Assembly (NCBI GenBank): GCA_028288725.1
Contig: JAQGIC010000020.1
Location: forward strand, 1-44,657
DNA: 44,657 nucleotides
Reading direction: 5' to 3'
Origin: Rhodospirillales bacterium
Lineage (GTDB): Bacteria > Pseudomonadota > Alphaproteobacteria > ATCC43930 > CGMCC-115725
Shown one piece after another: positions 8,071-17,446 of the stretch. Position 1 is the first letter of the stretch. Each line of letters opens with the position of its first letter. Made by a program: the position numbers and the translations under genes. The notes beneath the pieces were generated by a model, which made no database searches, was not told where the DNA came from, and saw nothing but the letters and a program-made list of their open reading frames with translations.

Positions 8071-8832
8071 ATGCGGGTATCGGAAAATCGCTTCAAAGCG
8101 GCGCTGGCGCGCGACGAGCGGCAGATCGGTCTGTGGAGCACGCTCGGCAGCGCCGCCGTGGCCGAACTGATCGGACACGCCGGGTACGACTGGGTGCTGA
8201 TCGATACGGAGCATTCGCCGAACGAGCTGCCGGCGATCGTGGCGCAGCTTCAGGCCATGCAGACCGGCACGGCCTCCGCCGTCGTCCGGCCGGCGTGGAA
8301 CGATCCGGTGCTGATCAAGCGTATCCTCGACATCGGTGTGCAGAGCCTGCTGATCCCGTTCGTGGAGACGGCGGAGGCGGCCAGGGCCGCGGTCGCGGCG
8401 ACGCGCTATCCGCCCGACGGCATCCGCGGCGTATCGACCGGCAGCCGAGCCGCCGGCTATGGGCGCATCAAGGATTATGTGAAGGCCGCCGGCGCCGAGA
8501 TCTGCGTGCTGGTGCAGATCGAGACCATGAAGGGCGTCGATAACATCGACGCCATCGCGGCCGTGCCGGGCGTCGATGGCGTGTTCGTGGGCCCGAACGA
8601 TCTGGCGGCCTCAATGGGGCATCTCGGCGACACGATGAACCCGGTCGTGCAGGATACCATCGGTCGCGTGCTGGCCGCCTGCCAGAAGGCGGGCAAGCCG
8701 GCCGGCTATCTGACCGGCAACGAGGCCGAAGCGAAGAAATGGCTCGACGCCGGCTATCGATTCGTCGCGGTCGGTACCGATAACGGCTCGCTGACGAAGG
8801 CGGTCGACGAACTTCGAGGACGCTTTCGTTAA
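8071..8832 (+). CDS. HpcH/HpaI-family class II aldolase
   Basis: 253-residue metal-dependent aldolase that cleaves 2-keto-4-hydroxy acids to pyruvate plus an aldehyde, as HpaI (4-hydroxy-2-oxoheptanedioate) or RhmA (2-keto-3-deoxy-rhamnonate) do. Family marks: GLWSTLGSAAVAELIGHAGY, WVLIDTEHSPN, VRPAWND, LIPFVETAEAARAAV, RYPPDGIRGV, then metal ligands in QIETMKGVDNID and GVFVGPNDLAASMG. The start ATG at 8071 is fixed by GAGGAG seven bases upstream; an ATG at 8056 would include that ribosome site. It begins 17 bases after the chemoreceptor stop, so the two may be co-transcribed. The substrate is unresolved. Confidence 0.88.
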   Translation: MRVSENRFKAALARDERQIGLWSTLGSAAVAELIGHAGYDWVLIDTEHSPNELPAIVAQLQAMQTGTASAVVRPAWNDPVLIKRILDIGVQSLLIPFVETAEAARAAVAATRYPPDGIRGVSTGSRAAGYGRIKDYVKAAGAEICVLVQIETMKGVDNIDAIAAVPGVDGVFVGPNDLAASMGHLGDTMNPVVQDTIGRVLAACQKAGKPAGYLTGNEAEAKKWLDAGYRFVAVGTDNGSLTKAVDELRGRFR

Positions 8833-8845
8833 AGCAGGGAATGGA

Positions 8846-8894
8846 GCGGCAGCCCCCGAAGTCGGCGTCTTCGGCCGTCATCGGGGGCTGCCGC
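8846..8894. terminator. Hairpin between convergent genes (possible bidirectional terminator)
   Basis: gcggcagcccccga (8846-8859) pairs perfectly with tcgggggctgccgc (8881-8894) across a 21-base loop, between the ends of the aldolase and beta-propeller genes. There is no clear T tract on either side. Confidence 0.55.
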
Positions 8895-8901
8895 ATTTCG
8901 A

Positions 8902-9909
8902 TCAGGGTCGGGTGCCGACGACGAGGATGCGGAAGGTGCCGGCCTTTTGCGTGAAGCCGGTCAGGCCGATCGTATAATCCGCGGACGGCAGATAGAGTTT
9001 GCCCGATTGCGGGTCGAGCGCGCCGGCACGGGCGCCGTTCGCCGTCGGGATCTTGCGGACCACCGACGGTTTGCCGTGGTTCGTCGCGATGGCGAACATG
9101 GTGGCGTCCCGGGCGCAAGGCACGAAGAACATCTTGCGGGCGGCATCGAAAATCACCGCGTCCGGGATGCGATCGATATCGAGCGTGGCTGCTACCTTGC
9201 CATTCTCGGCATGCAGCGCCACCGCGTGCTGGTTCTTGCACACCGCGAGCAGGATATGCTCGTCGGGATCGAGGCCGAGCCCGGACGGCTCCTCGCAGCC
9301 GGGCAGCGGATAATGCCCGACGATCTTGCGGTGAACCGTATCGATGATCGCGATTTCCGCCTTGTCCTCGATCGTGACGTAAAGCCGGCCGGCGCCGTCC
9401 GTCACGACCGATTCGAGCGTCCCGCCGATCGGCATATGTCCCACCATCGTGCCGGTCTTGGGATCGATCAGCGTGGCATCGCTATCGTCGGCATCCATGA
9501 CGAAGACGAGGCCGGTCTTCTGGTCATAGGCCGCCGCGTCCGGATGTTTGCCGGTCGGGATTTCGGCAATGCGCATGCCGGTCCGGCTATCGGACAGGGT
9601 CGCGGTGTCACTGGCGCCGTTCGTGCTCAGGAGACGACCGTCCGGCAGGGGCAGGACGGCGTGGACTTTCGCGCCTGGAATGAAGGTCGGCGTCACCTTC
9701 ATATCGGCGAGGTCGACGCTCATGACGCCATCGCCGCGCGCGATATAGAGCCGGCGGGCGGTCGGGTCGACGGATGCGAAGTCAAAGGTCGCGTCGCTGC
9801 CGGGGATTTCTGCGACGATTCGGAGATCGTCGACCGGGCTGGCCGCGTGAGCTTGGGACCATAGGCCGAGAATGAGGGCGACGGGAAGCAGGCATTGGCG
9901 AAGGGACAC
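8902..9909 (-). CDS. Secreted YncE-like beta-propeller protein
   Basis: 335 residues with an N-terminal Sec signal peptide (hydrophobic LLPVALILGLWS then AHAAS, cleavage near residue 22). The rest is a series of blades with the YncE/YVTN-type pattern: ARRLYIARGDGVMSVDL, GLVFVMDADDSDATLIDPKTG, GRLYVTIEDKAEIAIIDT, HILLAVCKNQHAVAL, KMFFVPCARDATMFAI and GKLYLPSADY, giving a probable seven-bladed propeller in the periplasm. Proteins of this type bind ligands or scaffold partners; no catalytic residues are evident. It is monocistronic, with its 3' end facing the aldolase gene. Confidence 0.8.
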   Translation of the reverse strand: MSLRQCLLPVALILGLWSQAHAASPVDDLRIVAEIPGSDATFDFASVDPTARRLYIARGDGVMSVDLADMKVTPTFIPGAKVHAVLPLPDGRLLSTNGASDTATLSDSRTGMRIAEIPTGKHPDAAAYDQKTGLVFVMDADDSDATLIDPKTGTMVGHMPIGGTLESVVTDGAGRLYVTIEDKAEIAIIDTVHRKIVGHYPLPGCEEPSGLGLDPDEHILLAVCKNQHAVALHAENGKVAATLDIDRIPDAVIFDAARKMFFVPCARDATMFAIATNHGKPSVVRKIPTANGARAGALDPQSGKLYLPSADYTIGLTGFTQKAGTFRILVVGTRP

Positions 9910-10045
9910 GTGTGGGGCTCCTGGGTTCTGACGGTCGAATGTGGCGCGGTGGGTGCGGCGGCCTAGAGCTGGCGCGAATTACCGCCTTTTGGGCGCTGCC
10001 TTCGGCCCTCGTCGTTCGAATGGGTCCATTCGAACGGAAAGCGCG

Positions 10046-10705
10046 CTAGAATTTGTAGAGGGGCCCGAGGCCGGCTTCGGGCGGGAGGCGATGCTGGGTG
10101 AGGGGGCTCCGGGCGTCTTTGCCGAGCAGCTCGGCCGCGCTGAGTTGCGCGCGCATGATCGCGGCCATGTTCATGCCGGCGACGGTGACGTTGAACAGGC
10201 GCCAACCGACCGGGCCGCCCCGCGTGATCTGCCATTCCAGCATGATCGTTACGGCATAGTCGCTCGACAATTCGCTCACGACCGTGACGACCGGGCCGTC
10301 CCAAAGCAGTTCGGTGATGCGCAGACGGCGGTGACCGAAGCCATGGACGCGGGCGGCGAAGCCATCGACCAGATAGTCCCGCAAGGCCGCGCAGAACCGG
10401 GCCTGGTCCTGTGCCGATGCCCTGGCCCACCGGGGACCGAGCATCAAGGCGCTGGCCGCACCGAGATCGACGTAATCGTCCAGCAGGTGGGCGAACCGGA
10501 GACGGCGCTCGCCGTCGCTCAGATCGAGCCGGCCGAGTTCGCTCGACAGGCGCCGATTGAAATCCTGTATGAAACGCTCGACGCTGCCGGCCAGGGCTGC
10601 CGACGGGAACAGCAGGACGGTGCCGAGCAGCAGGGCATTGACGCCGATCGTCCAGCGCAATCCGCTCCGATGGAGCCGGCGCCGGGTCGCCCGGTCATGG
10701 GGCAT
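10046..10705 (-). CDS. MlaC/Ttg2D-like periplasmic phospholipid-binding protein
   Basis: About 219 residues. A basic start (MPHDRATRRRLHRSG) leads into a hydrophobic stretch ending FPSAALAGS, a signal peptide. The mature part follows the MlaC (Tgt2/Ttg2D) family: VERFIQDFNRRLSSEL, FAHLLDDYVDLGAASALMLGPRWARAS, FCAALRDYLVDGFAARV, VVTVVSELSSDYAVTIMLEW, and GWRLFNVTVAGMNMAAIMRAQL near the end, the counterpart of the family's FDV-x-V-E-G-I segment. MlaC shuttles phospholipids between membranes. No mlaE, F, D or B genes are nearby, so this is an orphan copy. In-frame starts at 10783 and 10804 would lengthen the N-terminus; 10705 gives the most normal signal peptide, although its GGAG lies very close to the ATG. 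Confidence 0.75.
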   Translation of the reverse strand: MPHDRATRRRLHRSGLRWTIGVNALLLGTVLLFPSAALAGSVERFIQDFNRRLSSELGRLDLSDGERRLRFAHLLDDYVDLGAASALMLGPRWARASAQDQARFCAALRDYLVDGFAARVHGFGHRRLRITELLWDGPVVTVVSELSSDYAVTIMLEWQITRGGPVGWRLFNVTVAGMNMAAIMRAQLSAAELLGKDARSPLTQHRLPPEAGLGPLYKF

Positions 10706-10876
10706 GCTCCTGCCCTGATCCGGATCAGGCGGCTTCGGGCGCTGGTACAGAAGTGCCAGATATTTTCTGAGGTCGAGGGACATCAAATTCACGGCGATCG
10801 CCAATTCCGGCTTCGGGAAACCGGAACCTAAACGGCGAATCTACCGGGCGGATGTCGGGCTCTCTTCCGCCCCGAC

Positions 10877-10902
10877 CGAATATGTCGGCTTCGACATATT
10901 CG
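10877..10902. promoter_or_regulatory. Perfect 11-bp inverted repeat, candidate operator
   Basis: cgaatatgtcg (10877-10887) and cgacatattcg (10892-10902) are perfect inverted copies separated by gctt. The site lies in the divergent gap between the MlaC-like gene and the response-regulator gene, about 50 bases before the regulator's start. It lacks a T tract and no gene points into it, so an operator or mRNA leader hairpin is more likely than a terminator. Confidence 0.55.
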
Positions 10903-10951
10903 AGACAATTTTGGACATCAAAGCAGCCGGAAGCTGCGGTAATGTTCAGCC

Positions 10952-11677
10952 ATGGCCTCCAGCGTGCGACTTCTCATCGTCGATGACGATCCGGATATAC
11001 TGTCTCTGTTGACGAAGTTTTTCCGGAAGCACTCGTTTCTGGTCACGATCGCGGCCGATGGCGAGGAGATGGCGGCGGCGCTCGAACAGGAAACGTTCGA
11101 TCTGGTCATTCTCGATCTCATGCTGCCGGGCGAGGACGGGCTCAGCCTGTGCCGCCGCCTGCAACAGACCCGCCGGGTGCCGGTCATCATGCTGACCGCC
11201 ATGAACGAACTGACCGATCGCATCGTCGGGCTCGAAGTCGGCGCCGACGATTATGTGGCGAAGCCGTTCGACGCACGCGAGCTGCTGGCGCGCGTCAAGG
11301 CGGTGCTGCGTCGGGCCGCGACCGCGCCGCCGCCGCAGACCCAGGAACCGCCGACCCGGCCGGTCTGGCGTTTCGCCGGTTGGCGGTTGGACATGGCGCG
11401 CCGCGAGCTCCGTTCGGAGCAAGACACGCTCATTCCCCTGACCAGCGGCGAGTTCGAGCTGTTGCTGGCCTTCGTCGAACATAATCAGCGCGTGCTCACG
11501 CGCGACCAATTGCTCGATTTCGCGCACGGGTCCAGCCACGAGGTCTATGATCGCAGCATCGATCTGCAGGTGAGCCGGCTGCGCCGCAAGCTGGAGCCCG
11601 ACGTCAAAAATCCCTCGCTCATCCGCACGGTCCGTAACGGCGGCTATATGTTCACGGCGCCAGTCGAACGCGGATGA
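10952..11677 (+). CDS. OmpR/PhoB-type response regulator
   Basis: 241 residues. An N-terminal receiver domain (about 5-120) has acidic Asp11-13, phosphoacceptor Asp55 in VILDLMLPGEDG, Thr82 and Lys104 in YVAKPFD. A C-terminal winged-helix DNA-binding domain (about 135-238) has LTSGEFELLLAFVEHNQRVL, YDRSIDLQVSRLRRKLEPD and the wing IRTVRNGGYMF. It is encoded together with the histidine kinase that follows (4-bp ATGA overlap), so it is surely its partner. The nearby 11-bp inverted repeat could be its own binding site. Target genes are unknown; the divergent MlaC-like gene is the obvious candidate. Confidence 0.93.
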   Translation: MASSVRLLIVDDDPDILSLLTKFFRKHSFLVTIAADGEEMAAALEQETFDLVILDLMLPGEDGLSLCRRLQQTRRVPVIMLTAMNELTDRIVGLEVGADDYVAKPFDARELLARVKAVLRRAATAPPPQTQEPPTRPVWRFAGWRLDMARRELRSEQDTLIPLTSGEFELLLAFVEHNQRVLTRDQLLDFAHGSSHEVYDRSIDLQVSRLRRKLEPDVKNPSLIRTVRNGGYMFTAPVERG

Positions 11678-13053
11678 CGCTGCCGTTCGGGATACGCGAT
11701 ACGATCGCCAAGCGCCTGTGCGCGGCGATCATGCTCGCCGTCACCGGCACCTTGGTGCTGACGTGGCTGCTGAGCAGCTTTGCCAGCAGCTTTGCCCTTC
11801 CGGCTCTGGATCGGAGCGGGCTCTTCGAGCAAGCCGCCAGCATAACCCGCGTCATTCAGGCAGCGCCCCCCTCGCTCCGGTCGCGGTTGGCCGCCGCCGC
11901 CGCGACGTCGGACTATCAGGTCGACTGGTACGATGACGCCACGCCGGTCCCGGCCATGCTCCGCATCGCGACGGACACGGACGCGGCCCGCGACGCCTGG
12001 AAGGCGACCATGGCGGCGGTGCTGGGCGATCCCGACCGTCGGGTCGTGATCTTCCGGGCCGATGACGGCGAAGCGTATCTGCCCGCCCTGCATTACGACC
12101 GCGCCGGCCACCCGGATGCCTATTTCATGGCGATCGCGCTCGACGATCAAAGCTGGCTCGTCTTCACCGCTTTGCAGCGGAGCTGGGGCATGTACCGGAG
12201 CATCCGGATCGCGATCATCTGCGCGATTCTGCTGCTGTCGACGCTGCTGGTTTCGGCCGTCACCGCCAAACAGCTGGCCGCACCGATGAAGCGCTTCGTC
12301 GCGGCGGCACGGCGTTTCGGCACGGACCCCCGGGCGCCCCCGATCGAGGAAACCGGACCGGCGGAGTTTCGGATGGCGATCGGTGCCTTCAACGCCATGC
12401 AGGCACAAATCGCGCGGTTCATCAGCGACCGGACGGAAATGCTGGCGGCGATCTCCCATGATCTGCGCACGCCCTTGACCCGGATGCGTCTGCGCGGGGA
12501 ATTCGTCGAAGACGAGGATCAGCAGCGGCGGCTGTTCCAGGACGTCGACGAGATGCAGACGATGGTCGACGAGGCGCTGACATTCTTCAGGGACAACGCC
12601 GCGGAAGAGCAGTCGACCAATTTCGATATGGCCGAACTGCTGCGCACCATCATCGATGATTTTGCCGATCAAGGCTCCGAGGTCGGGTACGAGGGGCCGG
12701 ACCATGTCGTCTATTTCGGTCGTCCGTTCGCGCTGAAGCGGGCCTTCACGAACCTGATCGACAATGCCCGGCGCTATGCGTGCCTGCCATCCGTCGAACT
12801 GAGCGTGGCGGCCGACGCGGTCGTCATCGGTGTCAAGGATAGGGGGCACGGCATTCCGCCGGACCAGTTGAGCCAGGTGTTCGCGCCGTTTTATCGCCTG
12901 GAGCCCTCGCGCAATCGGTCGACCGGCGGTTATGGCCTGGGTCTCAGCGCGGCACGCACGATCGTTCGCGCCCATGGCGGCGAACTCGAGCTGCGCAATC
13001 GGGACGGCGGCGGGCTGGGCGCCATCTCGACCTTGCCGCGGAGCCCCACCTAG
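11674..13053 (+). CDS. EnvZ-like sensor histidine kinase
   Basis: 459-residue inner-membrane kinase. TM1 lies at about residues 15-40, a periplasmic sensor at about 41-172, TM2 at about 176-196 and HAMP at about 197-250. The dimerisation domain has phospho-acceptor His262 in AAISHDLRTPLTRMRLRGEF. The ATP-binding domain shows NLIDNARRY, DRGHGIPP, a YRLEPSRNRSTGG lid and GYGLGLSAARTIV. The order and the length match EnvZ/OmpB-type kinases. It overlaps the response-regulator gene by 4 bp. The periplasmic domain has no family resemblance I recognise, so the stimulus is open. Confidence 0.93.
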   Translation: MTLPFGIRDTIAKRLCAAIMLAVTGTLVLTWLLSSFASSFALPALDRSGLFEQAASITRVIQAAPPSLRSRLAAAAATSDYQVDWYDDATPVPAMLRIATDTDAARDAWKATMAAVLGDPDRRVVIFRADDGEAYLPALHYDRAGHPDAYFMAIALDDQSWLVFTALQRSWGMYRSIRIAIICAILLLSTLLVSAVTAKQLAAPMKRFVAAARRFGTDPRAPPIEETGPAEFRMAIGAFNAMQAQIARFISDRTEMLAAISHDLRTPLTRMRLRGEFVEDEDQQRRLFQDVDEMQTMVDEALTFFRDNAAEEQSTNFDMAELLRTIIDDFADQGSEVGYEGPDHVVYFGRPFALKRAFTNLIDNARRYACLPSVELSVAADAVVIGVKDRGHGIPPDQLSQVFAPFYRLEPSRNRSTGGYGLGLSAARTIVRAHGGELELRNRDGGGLGAISTLPRSPT

Positions 13054-13063
13054 CTCCCGGGGG

Positions 13064-13975
13064 TCATAGAACCCCGAGCGGTGCCGGCGGGAGCAGGGCT
13101 CCGGCGAGCGCCTTGGCCAGCCCCCGCAAGGCGTCGCCGCGCGGGAAGCTGCGGCGCCAGGCGAGGACCAGCGTCCGGCGCGGTTGCGGATCCTCGAACC
13201 GGCGATAGACCGCCATCGGCCCCAGGCCGAACGGCGGTTCGGTCGCCAGCGCCGGGACCAGGGCGAGCCCGATGCCGGCCATCACCATCTGCCGCAGCGT
13301 CTCGAGGCTGGCCGCCTGCACATCGCTGCGGGCGCCGAGACCGGTCGAGCGGCAGAACGCCATGGTCTGGTCGCGCAGGCAGTGCCCATCCTCCAGCAGC
13401 ATGACGGGGGCGTCGGTCAGAGCCTCGTGCCGGATCCTGAGGGTGCCGGCGAGCGCATGATCGGCGGGCAGCGCCAGCAGCATGCTTTCTTCCATCAAGG
13501 GTTCGGTTCGCAGATCATCGGCGTCGATCGGCAGCGACAGGATCGCCGCATCGAGCGAGCCGGCGCGCAGGCGCTCGATCAGCGCGTCGGTGCGGTCCTC
13601 GCGTAGGTGCAGCTTCAGGGCCGGCCAGTTCGCCCGCAGCAACGGCAGCAGGCGGGGCATCAGATAGGGGCCTGCGGTCGGGATCACGCCCAGCTGGAAT
13701 GGCCCGACCAGCGGATCATGGGCGGCGCGCGCCAACTCGCGCAGCCGTTCGACCTCGTCCAGCACGATGCCGGCCTGATGCAGCAGGGCGCGGCCGCTCA
13801 AGGTCGGCGTGGCCCCGCGCGGCCCGCGCTCGAACAATTGGACGCCCAATTCGTCTTCCAGCTTGGCGATCTGGGCGCTCAAGGTCGGCTGGCTGACGTT
13901 GCAGCGCTCGGCGGCGCGGCGGAAATGGCCATCGGCGGCTAGGCTGACGGCATAGGCAAGATCGCGCAGATTCAT
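13064..13975 (-). CDS. oxyR: OxyR-type LysR regulator, hydrogen-peroxide sensor
   Basis: 303 residues. An N-terminal winged helix-turn-helix (LAYAVSLAADGHFRRAAERC, then VSQPTLSAQIAKLEDELG) is followed by the LysR effector domain. The redox loop reads LLEDGHCLRDQTMAFC with Cys199 and Cys208, at the same numbering and nine-residue spacing as the disulfide pair of Escherichia coli OxyR. The segment ASLETLRQMVMAGIGLALVPALA also matches OxyR. It should activate peroxide defence genes when oxidised. No catalase or AhpC gene is beside it. Divergent from it is a hybrid kinase gene 165 bases away. Its 3' end is ten bases from the EnvZ-like kinase stop on the other strand. Confidence 0.88.
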   Translation of the reverse strand: MNLRDLAYAVSLAADGHFRRAAERCNVSQPTLSAQIAKLEDELGVQLFERGPRGATPTLSGRALLHQAGIVLDEVERLRELARAAHDPLVGPFQLGVIPTAGPYLMPRLLPLLRANWPALKLHLREDRTDALIERLRAGSLDAAILSLPIDADDLRTEPLMEESMLLALPADHALAGTLRIRHEALTDAPVMLLEDGHCLRDQTMAFCRSTGLGARSDVQAASLETLRQMVMAGIGLALVPALATEPPFGLGPMAVYRRFEDPQPRRTLVLAWRRSFPRGDALRGLAKALAGALLPPAPLGVL

Positions 13976-13993
13976 CCGGTGGTATCCGATCCC

Positions 13994-14022
13994 TTGAAAA
14001 AAGGCGGTCGCGCGTATTTTAT
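13994..14022 (+). promoter_or_regulatory. Candidate promoter of the Cache-PAS hybrid kinase gene
   Basis: TTGAAA (13994-13999), a 17-base spacer and TTTTAT (14017-14022) match the sigma-70 consensus at 5/6 and 4/6. It lies in the gap between oxyR and the kinase. The overlapping atttTattgaaat (14016-14028) has LysR-type dyad symmetry, so control by OxyR is possible but unproven. Confidence 0.4.
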
Positions 14023-14139
14023 TGAAATCTGCTAGGATGGCGACGGGCCGCCTAAGGCCGATAGCATATTGGGTCCCAGCCCTCCGCCGTCACGTCCGAT
14101 CGGCTGGAAGATGAGAGTGCCGCACCCGAGAGGTTGTCG

Positions 14140-16875
14140 TTGAGCCTGCTAGCGCGTTTGTTCCTGTTGGTGGTCTTGGCGGTTTTGCCGGCGATCGGCA
14201 TCCAGGCCTACAATGAGTATGACCTCAGAGCCTCGGAGCGGGTCGAGGCCCATCGTCATGCCCTGACGCTAACGCGCTTTGCCGCCGCCGAGAGCGATCG
14301 CATCGTGGGCGGCGTGCGCAATCTGCTGATCGCGCTCACCAACGACGCCTCGATCGTCGGTGGCGATCCTGCCTCCTGCAAGGTGTCTCTCGCCCGGCTG
14401 GTCGCGCAATATCCTGAAATCTCGTCGCTGACCGTGTTCGATCCGATGGGCAAGCCGCTCTGTTCCGATCGGGCGCTGCCGGACGTGATGTCGATCGCCG
14501 ACGCACCCTATTTCCAAACGGCACTGCGCAGCGGCGCATTCGCCGTCGGCGGCTATGATACGGGTTTCGGCGACCGGCCGGTATTGCCGCTGGCGCTCGC
14601 CTATGACGGCATGCCGGGACGACGCGGCGGCGTGCTGGTGGCGGCCCTCAATCTCGACTGGCTCAACGATTATTTCGCCGCCAAGGGGCTGGAGCCGGAT
14701 TCTGCGATCTGCCTGATTGATCGTAACGGGGTTTATCTCGCCCGGCTGCCGCGACGCGCCAGCGTCGGCGGCAAGGTGGCGCCCGGTCTGCTCGCCACGC
14801 TGCAGACGGAGCGCGAGACCACGACGGAATGGACCAGTCACGAGGACAATATCGATCGCATCCTGGGCGTGGTGCCGTTGAAGACCGCGCCGAACGGGCT
14901 TTGGATGGGCGTGGGTCTGCCGAAGTCAGTCGCGTTTGCGTCGCTCGATCGGGGGACGCAGCGTGTCGGACTGCTGGTGACGATCGATATCGGGCTGGCG
15001 CTGCTCGCGGCGTGGCTGATCGGTCGGATCGTGATCGGCCGCCCGATCGGGGCGTTGCTGGCTGCGGCCCAGCGCTGGAGCCGCGGCGAGTATCGGGTGC
15101 GGGTGGCGCTGTCGGACCAGACGTCGGATTTCGGCCGGCTGGGCATGGCCTTCAACGGTCTGGTCGAGGCGATCGATCGGCGCGAGCGCGAGCAGCATGA
15201 GGCCGAGGCGGCGGTACGGCGGAGCGAGGAGCGCTATCGCTCTCTGATCTCGGCGACGATCGCGATCGTCTGGACGATGGACGCGCAGGGGCGCTTCACC
15301 GAGCCGCAACCGTCCTGGCAGGCCTTCACCGGTCAGGCCTGGCCGGCGCATGAGGGGCTGCGTTGGGCCGAGATGGTGCATCCGGAGGACCGATCGGCGC
15401 TGGTCGCCGATTTCCGCGGCTCGGTCGCGCGCGGCGTCGTGTTCGAGACGGTTGGCCGGCTGTGGCACGCGCCCAGCGGGACTTGGCGCGATTTCGCCGC
15501 GCGCGCGGTGCCGGTGCGGGCGCCGGACGGCCATATTCGCGAATGGATCGGTGCCGCCACCGACGTGACCGAACGGCGCCGGGCGGAAGAGGCGTTGAAG
15601 CGCCTGACGGAAACGCTGGAAAGCCGGGTAATCGAACGTACGACCGAACTGGCCGAGGCGAACCGGCTGCTGTCGGCCGAAATCGTCGAGCGGCGCGAGG
15701 CCGAGGCCAAGCTGGAGCAGGTGCAGCGCATCGAGGCGATCGGTCAATTGACCAGCGGCGTCGCCCATGATTTCAACAATCTGCTGACCGCCATCCTGGG
15801 CAATCTGGAACTGGCGCAGATGCGGCTCGGCAATCACCCGGCCGCGCGCTCGCTCGAGACCGCGGCACGGGCCGCCGAACGCGGGGCCACGCTGGTCAGC
15901 CAATTGCTGGCCTTCGCCCGCAAGCAGCGGCTCGAACCGAAGCCGGTCGACATCAATCGCCTGGTCGACGGGCTGAGCGATCTGCTGGCGCGCACGATCG
16001 GCCCGACGATCACCATCAAGCACGAACTCGGAACCGACCTCTGGCCGGCGCTGGTCGATCCGAGCCAGATCGAACTCGTGCTGCTCAATCTGTCGATCAA
16101 CGCGCGCGACGCCATGTCGGCCGGCGGCAGCCTGACGATCGAGACGCGTAACCTCGTTCACCGCGGCGGCGGCGACGCCGATCTGAAGACCGGCGAATAT
16201 GTCGTACTGACCGTCGCCGATACCGGCAGCGGTATGAGCGGCGAGGTGCGGGCGCGCGCGTTCGAACCGTTCTTCACGACCAAGGAGGTCGGCAAGGGCA
16301 GCGGTCTCGGCCTGTCGATGGTCTATGGCGTGGTGCGCCAGTCCGGCGGCGGAGTCGAGATCGACAGTATCGTCGGCACCGGCACGACGATCCGGGTCTT
16401 TCTGCCGCGTGCCGAAGCGGTGCCCGAGACGGCGACGCCCGATCCGGTGGCGCCCGATAAGAGCGAATTGGCCGGTGTGCGGCTGCTGCTGGTCGATGAC
16501 GATCCGGCGGTGCGCGAGGTGACCGGGCTGATGCTGCGCGAACTGGGCTGCACCGTGACCGAGGCCGGCAGCGGCAGCGAGGCGCTGCTCCTGCTGGAGC
16601 AGGGCGTCGAGATCGACATCGTCGCGGCCGACGTGGCCATGCCGGGGATGAACGGGCCGGAACTGGTCCGCCAGATCCGCAAGCGCCTGCCGAGCATCGC
16701 CGTGCTGCTGATCACCGGCTATGCCGACCCGGCGCTCGGCGACGGTGCCGAGGGCTCGCTCGTCACGCTGCGCAAGCCGTTCCGTCAGGCCGATCTGGCC
16801 CAGGCGGTCGAGCGCGCGCTGGATCACGGGCAAGGCGGCAACGTGCTGCCGTTCCGCCTGCCGGCCGGCGCCTGA
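14140..16875 (+). CDS. Hybrid histidine kinase: Cache-HAMP-PAS-HisKA-HATPase-REC
   Basis: About 911 residues. TM1 (about 5-23) and TM2 (about 280-300) flank a roughly 250-residue periplasmic double-Cache-like sensor. HAMP follows (about 300-350), then a PAS domain (about 365-480) with the PAC end [15 protein letters not shown], a coiled coil, and the kinase core with His543 in [17 protein letters not shown]. The ATPase shows INARDAM, DTGSGM and [15 protein letters not shown]-terminal receiver has phosphoacceptor Asp831 in [11 protein letters not shown]. This HDFNN type of H-box is typical of hybrid kinases feeding a phosphorelay. The start is TTG; 14140 was preferred over TTG at 14134 because GAGAGG sits six bases upstream of it. 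The HPt gene follows 214 bases later and is a likely partner. Confidence 0.9.
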   Translation: MSLLARLFLLVVLAVLPAIGIQAYNEYDLRASERVEAHRHALTLTRFAAAESDRIVGGVRNLLIALTNDASIVGGDPASCKVSLARLVAQYPEISSLTVFDPMGKPLCSDRALPDVMSIADAPYFQTALRSGAFAVGGYDTGFGDRPVLPLALAYDGMPGRRGGVLVAALNLDWLNDYFAAKGLEPDSAICLIDRNGVYLARLPRRASVGGKVAPGLLATLQTERETTTEWTSHEDNIDRILGVVPLKTAPNGLWMGVGLPKSVAFASLDRGTQRVGLLVTIDIGLALLAAWLIGRIVIGRPIGALLAAAQRWSRGEYRVRVALSDQTSDFGRLGMAFNGLVEAIDRREREQHEAEAAVRRSEERYRSLISATIAIVWTMDAQGRFTEPQPSWQAFTGQAWPAHEGLRWAEMVHPEDRSALVADFRGSVARGVVFETVGRLWHAPSGTWRDFAARAVPVRAPDGHIREWIGAATDVTERRRAEEALKRLTETLESRVIERTTELAEANRLLSAEIVERREAEAKLEQVQRIEAIGQLTSGVAHDFNNLLTAILGNLELAQMRLGNHPAARSLETAARAAERGATLVSQLLAFARKQRLEPKPVDINRLVDGLSDLLARTIGPTITIKHELGTDLWPALVDPSQIELVLLNLSINARDAMSAGGSLTIETRNLVHRGGGDADLKTGEYVVLTVADTGSGMSGEVRARAFEPFFTTKEVGKGSGLGLSMVYGVVRQSGGGVEIDSIVGTGTTIRVFLPRAEAVPETATPDPVAPDKSELAGVRLLLVDDDPAVREVTGLMLRELGCTVTEAGSGSEALLLLEQGVEIDIVAADVAMPGMNGPELVRQIRKRLPSIAVLLITGYADPALGDGAEGSLVTLRKPFRQADLAQAVERALDHGQGGNVLPFRLPAGA

Positions 16876-17089
16876 AACAGACCGCTCGCCGTCGGGCTCT
16901 ATCCTCGGGCTCTGGCGAGGTCTTGATGCTTGCCGGAAGGAATCATGAGGCGGTACAACGGTCTGGCGGTAATCCAACCGCGTGATGGCCGGCGTATCAG
17001 CGAGGCGCGCCGGAACGACCGGCCGGACATGACTGCCGTTTGGACTCGGTCCAAGGCATTCCTGCGACAAGACGAAGGAAGTGTCCACC

Positions 17090-17446
17090 ATGGGCGATGC
17101 GCTTTTGGATCAGACGATCCTCACCATTCTCGAACAGAGACTGGGCCGCGATCGGGTCGCCAAGGTGGTGGCCGCGCAACTATCCCACGGTGTCGAATTG
17201 CTGCGGGAGCTGACGGCGCTGGAGGAGGCGCCCGACCGCGCGCGGATCAAGTCGATCACCCATCAGATGGCCGGCAGCAGCGGCTCGATCGGCCTGACCA
17301 GTTTGGGGCAGACGGCCGCCGATCTCGAAATGCGGGTCGGCGATCTGCCGGAGGACGGGTTGGGCGACGCGGTGCGCCAGCTCACGACGCTGATGCGGGC
17401 GTCCTTCGGGCGGCTGGCCGAGGTTTATCCGGAAAGCGCACCCTAA
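17090..17446 (+). CDS. Stand-alone HPt phosphotransfer protein
   Basis: 118 residues, all helical. The HPt motif ITHQMAGSSGSIGLTSLG puts the phospho-accepting histidine at about residue 58, followed by the glycine-containing turn typical of the family. Two helices precede it (LTILEQRLGRDRVAKVVAAQL and GVELLRELTALEEAP). It would pass phosphate between receivers in a His-Asp-His-Asp relay. The ATG at 17090 lies ten bases after AAGGA; GTG at 17081 abuts that site and is less likely. It sits downstream of one hybrid kinase, and its last four bases overlap the end of the oppositely oriented receiver gene. Confidence 0.85.
   Translation: MGDALLDQTILTILEQRLGRDRVAKVVAAQLSHGVELLRELTALEEAPDRARIKSITHQMAGSSGSIGLTSLGQTAADLEMRVGDLPEDGLGDAVRQLTTLMRASFGRLAEVYPESAP

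Noticed and set aside
14926-17091. 721-aa minus-strand frame opposite the first hybrid kinase
   Set aside because: Antisense shadow with no recognised domain.
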